Source of the DNA: an uncultured Emticicia sp.
GTDB lineage: Bacteria; Bacteroidota; Bacteroidia; Cytophagales; Spirosomataceae
Assembly: GCF_937903345.1 (NCBI RefSeq)
Contig: NZ_CALCZQ010000013.1
Span: forward strand, 1-23,616
Direction of reading: 5' to 3'
DNA length: 23,616 nucleotides
Both the position numbers and the translations under genes were made by a program. Each line of letters starts with the position of its first letter. Positions within the stretch are counted from its first letter, which is position 1. The notes beneath the pieces are model-generated. The model worked only from the letters and a program-made list of their open reading frames with translations, was not told where the DNA came from and searched no databases. Positions 22,616 through 23,616 of this stretch are shown in pieces.

Positions 22616-23530
22616 ATGACAGCCAAAGCCCATTCTGATATTCGCAGGAAACTTAAGGTATTAAATTATGCCAAAGAAATAGGCAACATCACTAAAGCAT
22701 GTCGCTATTTTGGAATTTCAAGAGAAACTTTTTATCAATGGAAACGTGCTTACGAGGTACATGGAGAAACAGGTTTGATTAATAATAAGCCGTGTCCAGT
22801 AAATCTAAAACTTCGTACGCCTCAACATATTGAAGAAAAAATTGTCCATCTCAGAACTACCTATCATTTGGGACAAAAGCGTATTATGTGGTATCTAAGT
22901 AGGTATCATGATATTCGTGTATCAGAAGGGGCAGTGTACTATGTGTTGAAGCGTAATAATTTGAATAAATTACCTCAAAATCAGCGTAAAAGGTCAATTA
23001 TGCCATTCAAAAGGTACGAAAAACAAGTGCCTGGACATCGTATTCAAGTAGATGTAAAATTCTTGTCTTTTAAAGACCCAGAAGGCAAATTGAAGAAAAT
23101 GTACCAATATACAGCGATTGATGATGCTACTCGGGCAAGAGCTTTACAAATATTCCCTAAACATAATCAGGAAACAGCTATTAAATTCATGGACTATGTT
23201 AGAGAGCGTTTCCCTTTCAGAATTCATACTGTTCAAACTGATAATGGCCATGAATTTCAGGCAAAATTTCACTGGTACTGTGAAGATTTGGGTATGCAGC
23301 ACGTATATATAAAACCACGAAGTCCCCATCTAAACGGAAAAGTAGAACGCTCGCACAAGACAGATGCACAAGAATTCTATCAGCTCATTGACTATACCGA
23401 TGATATTGATATAAGAAAAAAGCTTCAGGAATGGGAAATGTTCTATAATTGTCAGCGACCCAATGCCGCTTTGAATGGAAGAACACCCTATGAGGTACTT
23501 AGAGAAAGATTAATTATTTATGCACAATAA
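22616..23530 (+). CDS. IS481-family transposase
   Basis: A 304-residue DDE transposase. The N-terminus (1-60) is a helix-turn-helix (GNITKACRYFGISRETFYQW) followed by RAYEVHGETGL, as in IS481 and related IS3-like groups. A second helix-turn-helix-like part precedes the integrase core (about 140-300). Catalytic residues are Asp146 (QVDVKFL), Asp209 (QTDNGHEF) and Glu244 (KVERSHKT), giving the expected D(34)E spacing. The C-terminal NCQRPNAALNGRTPYEVL is also typical. The gene is full-length with no frameshift, so the element could be active. It carries out DNA cutting and joining at the element's ends. Confidence 0.9.
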   Translation: MTAKAHSDIRRKLKVLNYAKEIGNITKACRYFGISRETFYQWKRAYEVHGETGLINNKPCPVNLKLRTPQHIEEKIVHLRTTYHLGQKRIMWYLSRYHDIRVSEGAVYYVLKRNNLNKLPQNQRKRSIMPFKRYEKQVPGHRIQVDVKFLSFKDPEGKLKKMYQYTAIDDATRARALQIFPKHNQETAIKFMDYVRERFPFRIHTVQTDNGHEFQAKFHWYCEDLGMQHVYIKPRSPHLNGKVERSHKTDAQEFYQLIDYTDDIDIRKKLQEWEMFYNCQRPNAALNGRTPYEVLRERLIIYAQ

Positions 23531-23537
23531 TTTTTCT

Positions 23538-23578
23538 TTTCCGAATCCCTCCTCAATTAAAAAAGGAGGGTTTGGAAA
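23538..23578 (+). terminator. hairpin after the transposase gene
   Basis: TTTTCCGAATCCCTCCT faces AGGAGGGTTTGGAAAA; all but about two positions pair. It probably ends the transposase transcript inside the element. Confidence 0.6.
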
Positions 23579-23616
23579 AGAAAACTTCTTCGTCAGCCCT
23601 ACTTTTGATTGACACA

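Larger units (their letters stand above)
22410..23614 (+). mobile_element. probable IS481-family insertion sequence
   Basis: The transposase gene identifies the family. For the ends, TGTCTTTTCTAAAATAG (22410-22426) and the inverse of the last bases (TGTCAATCAAAAGTAG, reverse of about 23599-23614) are similar if one gap is allowed, and both begin TGT as is usual for IS481. The span of about 1.2 kb fits the family. The right flank is cut by the window end, so no target duplication can be checked and the boundaries are tentative. Confidence 0.4.

Overview
The window looks like an accessory, horizontally assembled region of a Bacteroidota chromosome, most likely Cytophagales or a relative. The evidence is the low GC content, -7 boxes of the Bacteroidota type TAnnTTTG in front of several genes, A-rich start regions instead of strong Shine-Dalgarno sites, and small secreted or lipoproteins of Bacteroidota style. 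No rRNA, tRNA or CRISPR array was seen, so the genus cannot be fixed.

Layout. Bases 1-1288 hold one small helix-turn-helix-like gene and otherwise non-coding DNA. A solitary ParB-like protein follows (1289-2386), then a lipoprotein-type alpha/beta hydrolase (2648-3676) and an NmrA-type NAD(P)-binding protein (3960-4865). Bases 5176-12808 form a compact five-gene operon: an MmeI-like adenine-specific DNA methyltransferase, a helix-turn-helix DNA-binding protein, a Doc/Fic-type toxin, an SF2 helicase and a GIY-YIG (T5orf172-type) nuclease. This reads as a restriction/defence system in which nuclease and translocase are separate from the methyltransferase and a Doc module sits in the middle. Bases 12950-20603 are a string of small, mostly unrelated genes: an OB-fold remnant, a TPR protein, a HEPN-motif protein, a protein with a split ExoX-like C-terminal motif, a PD-(D/E)XK nuclease, several orphans, two broken genes and a coiled-coil protein. 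Two minus-strand secreted-protein genes (22148-20859) and an IS481-family transposase gene (22616-23530) close the window.

Two features tie the region together. A repeat of about 90-170 bp occurs four times (2418, 13861, 18248, 19347). Each copy keeps a TAnnTTTG -7 box, three of them keep a hairpin around ACGCAA-TTGCGT followed by CGTT, and two also carry a terminator-like hairpin at the upstream end. Separately, about eight intergenic stretches share an imperfect large-hairpin design that usually ends in a (C/A)CGTTAG-like motif shortly before the next start codon. This resembles integron-type attC/gene-cassette organisation, although no integrase is present here.

The parB-like gene and the helix-turn-helix gene of the operon each contain a pair of in-frame palindromes with the same GGACA...TGTCC core. 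These may be translated palindromic elements or regulatory/binding sites inside coding sequence. The three most interesting leads are the five-gene operon, the in-gene palindromes and the terminator-promoter/cassette repeats.
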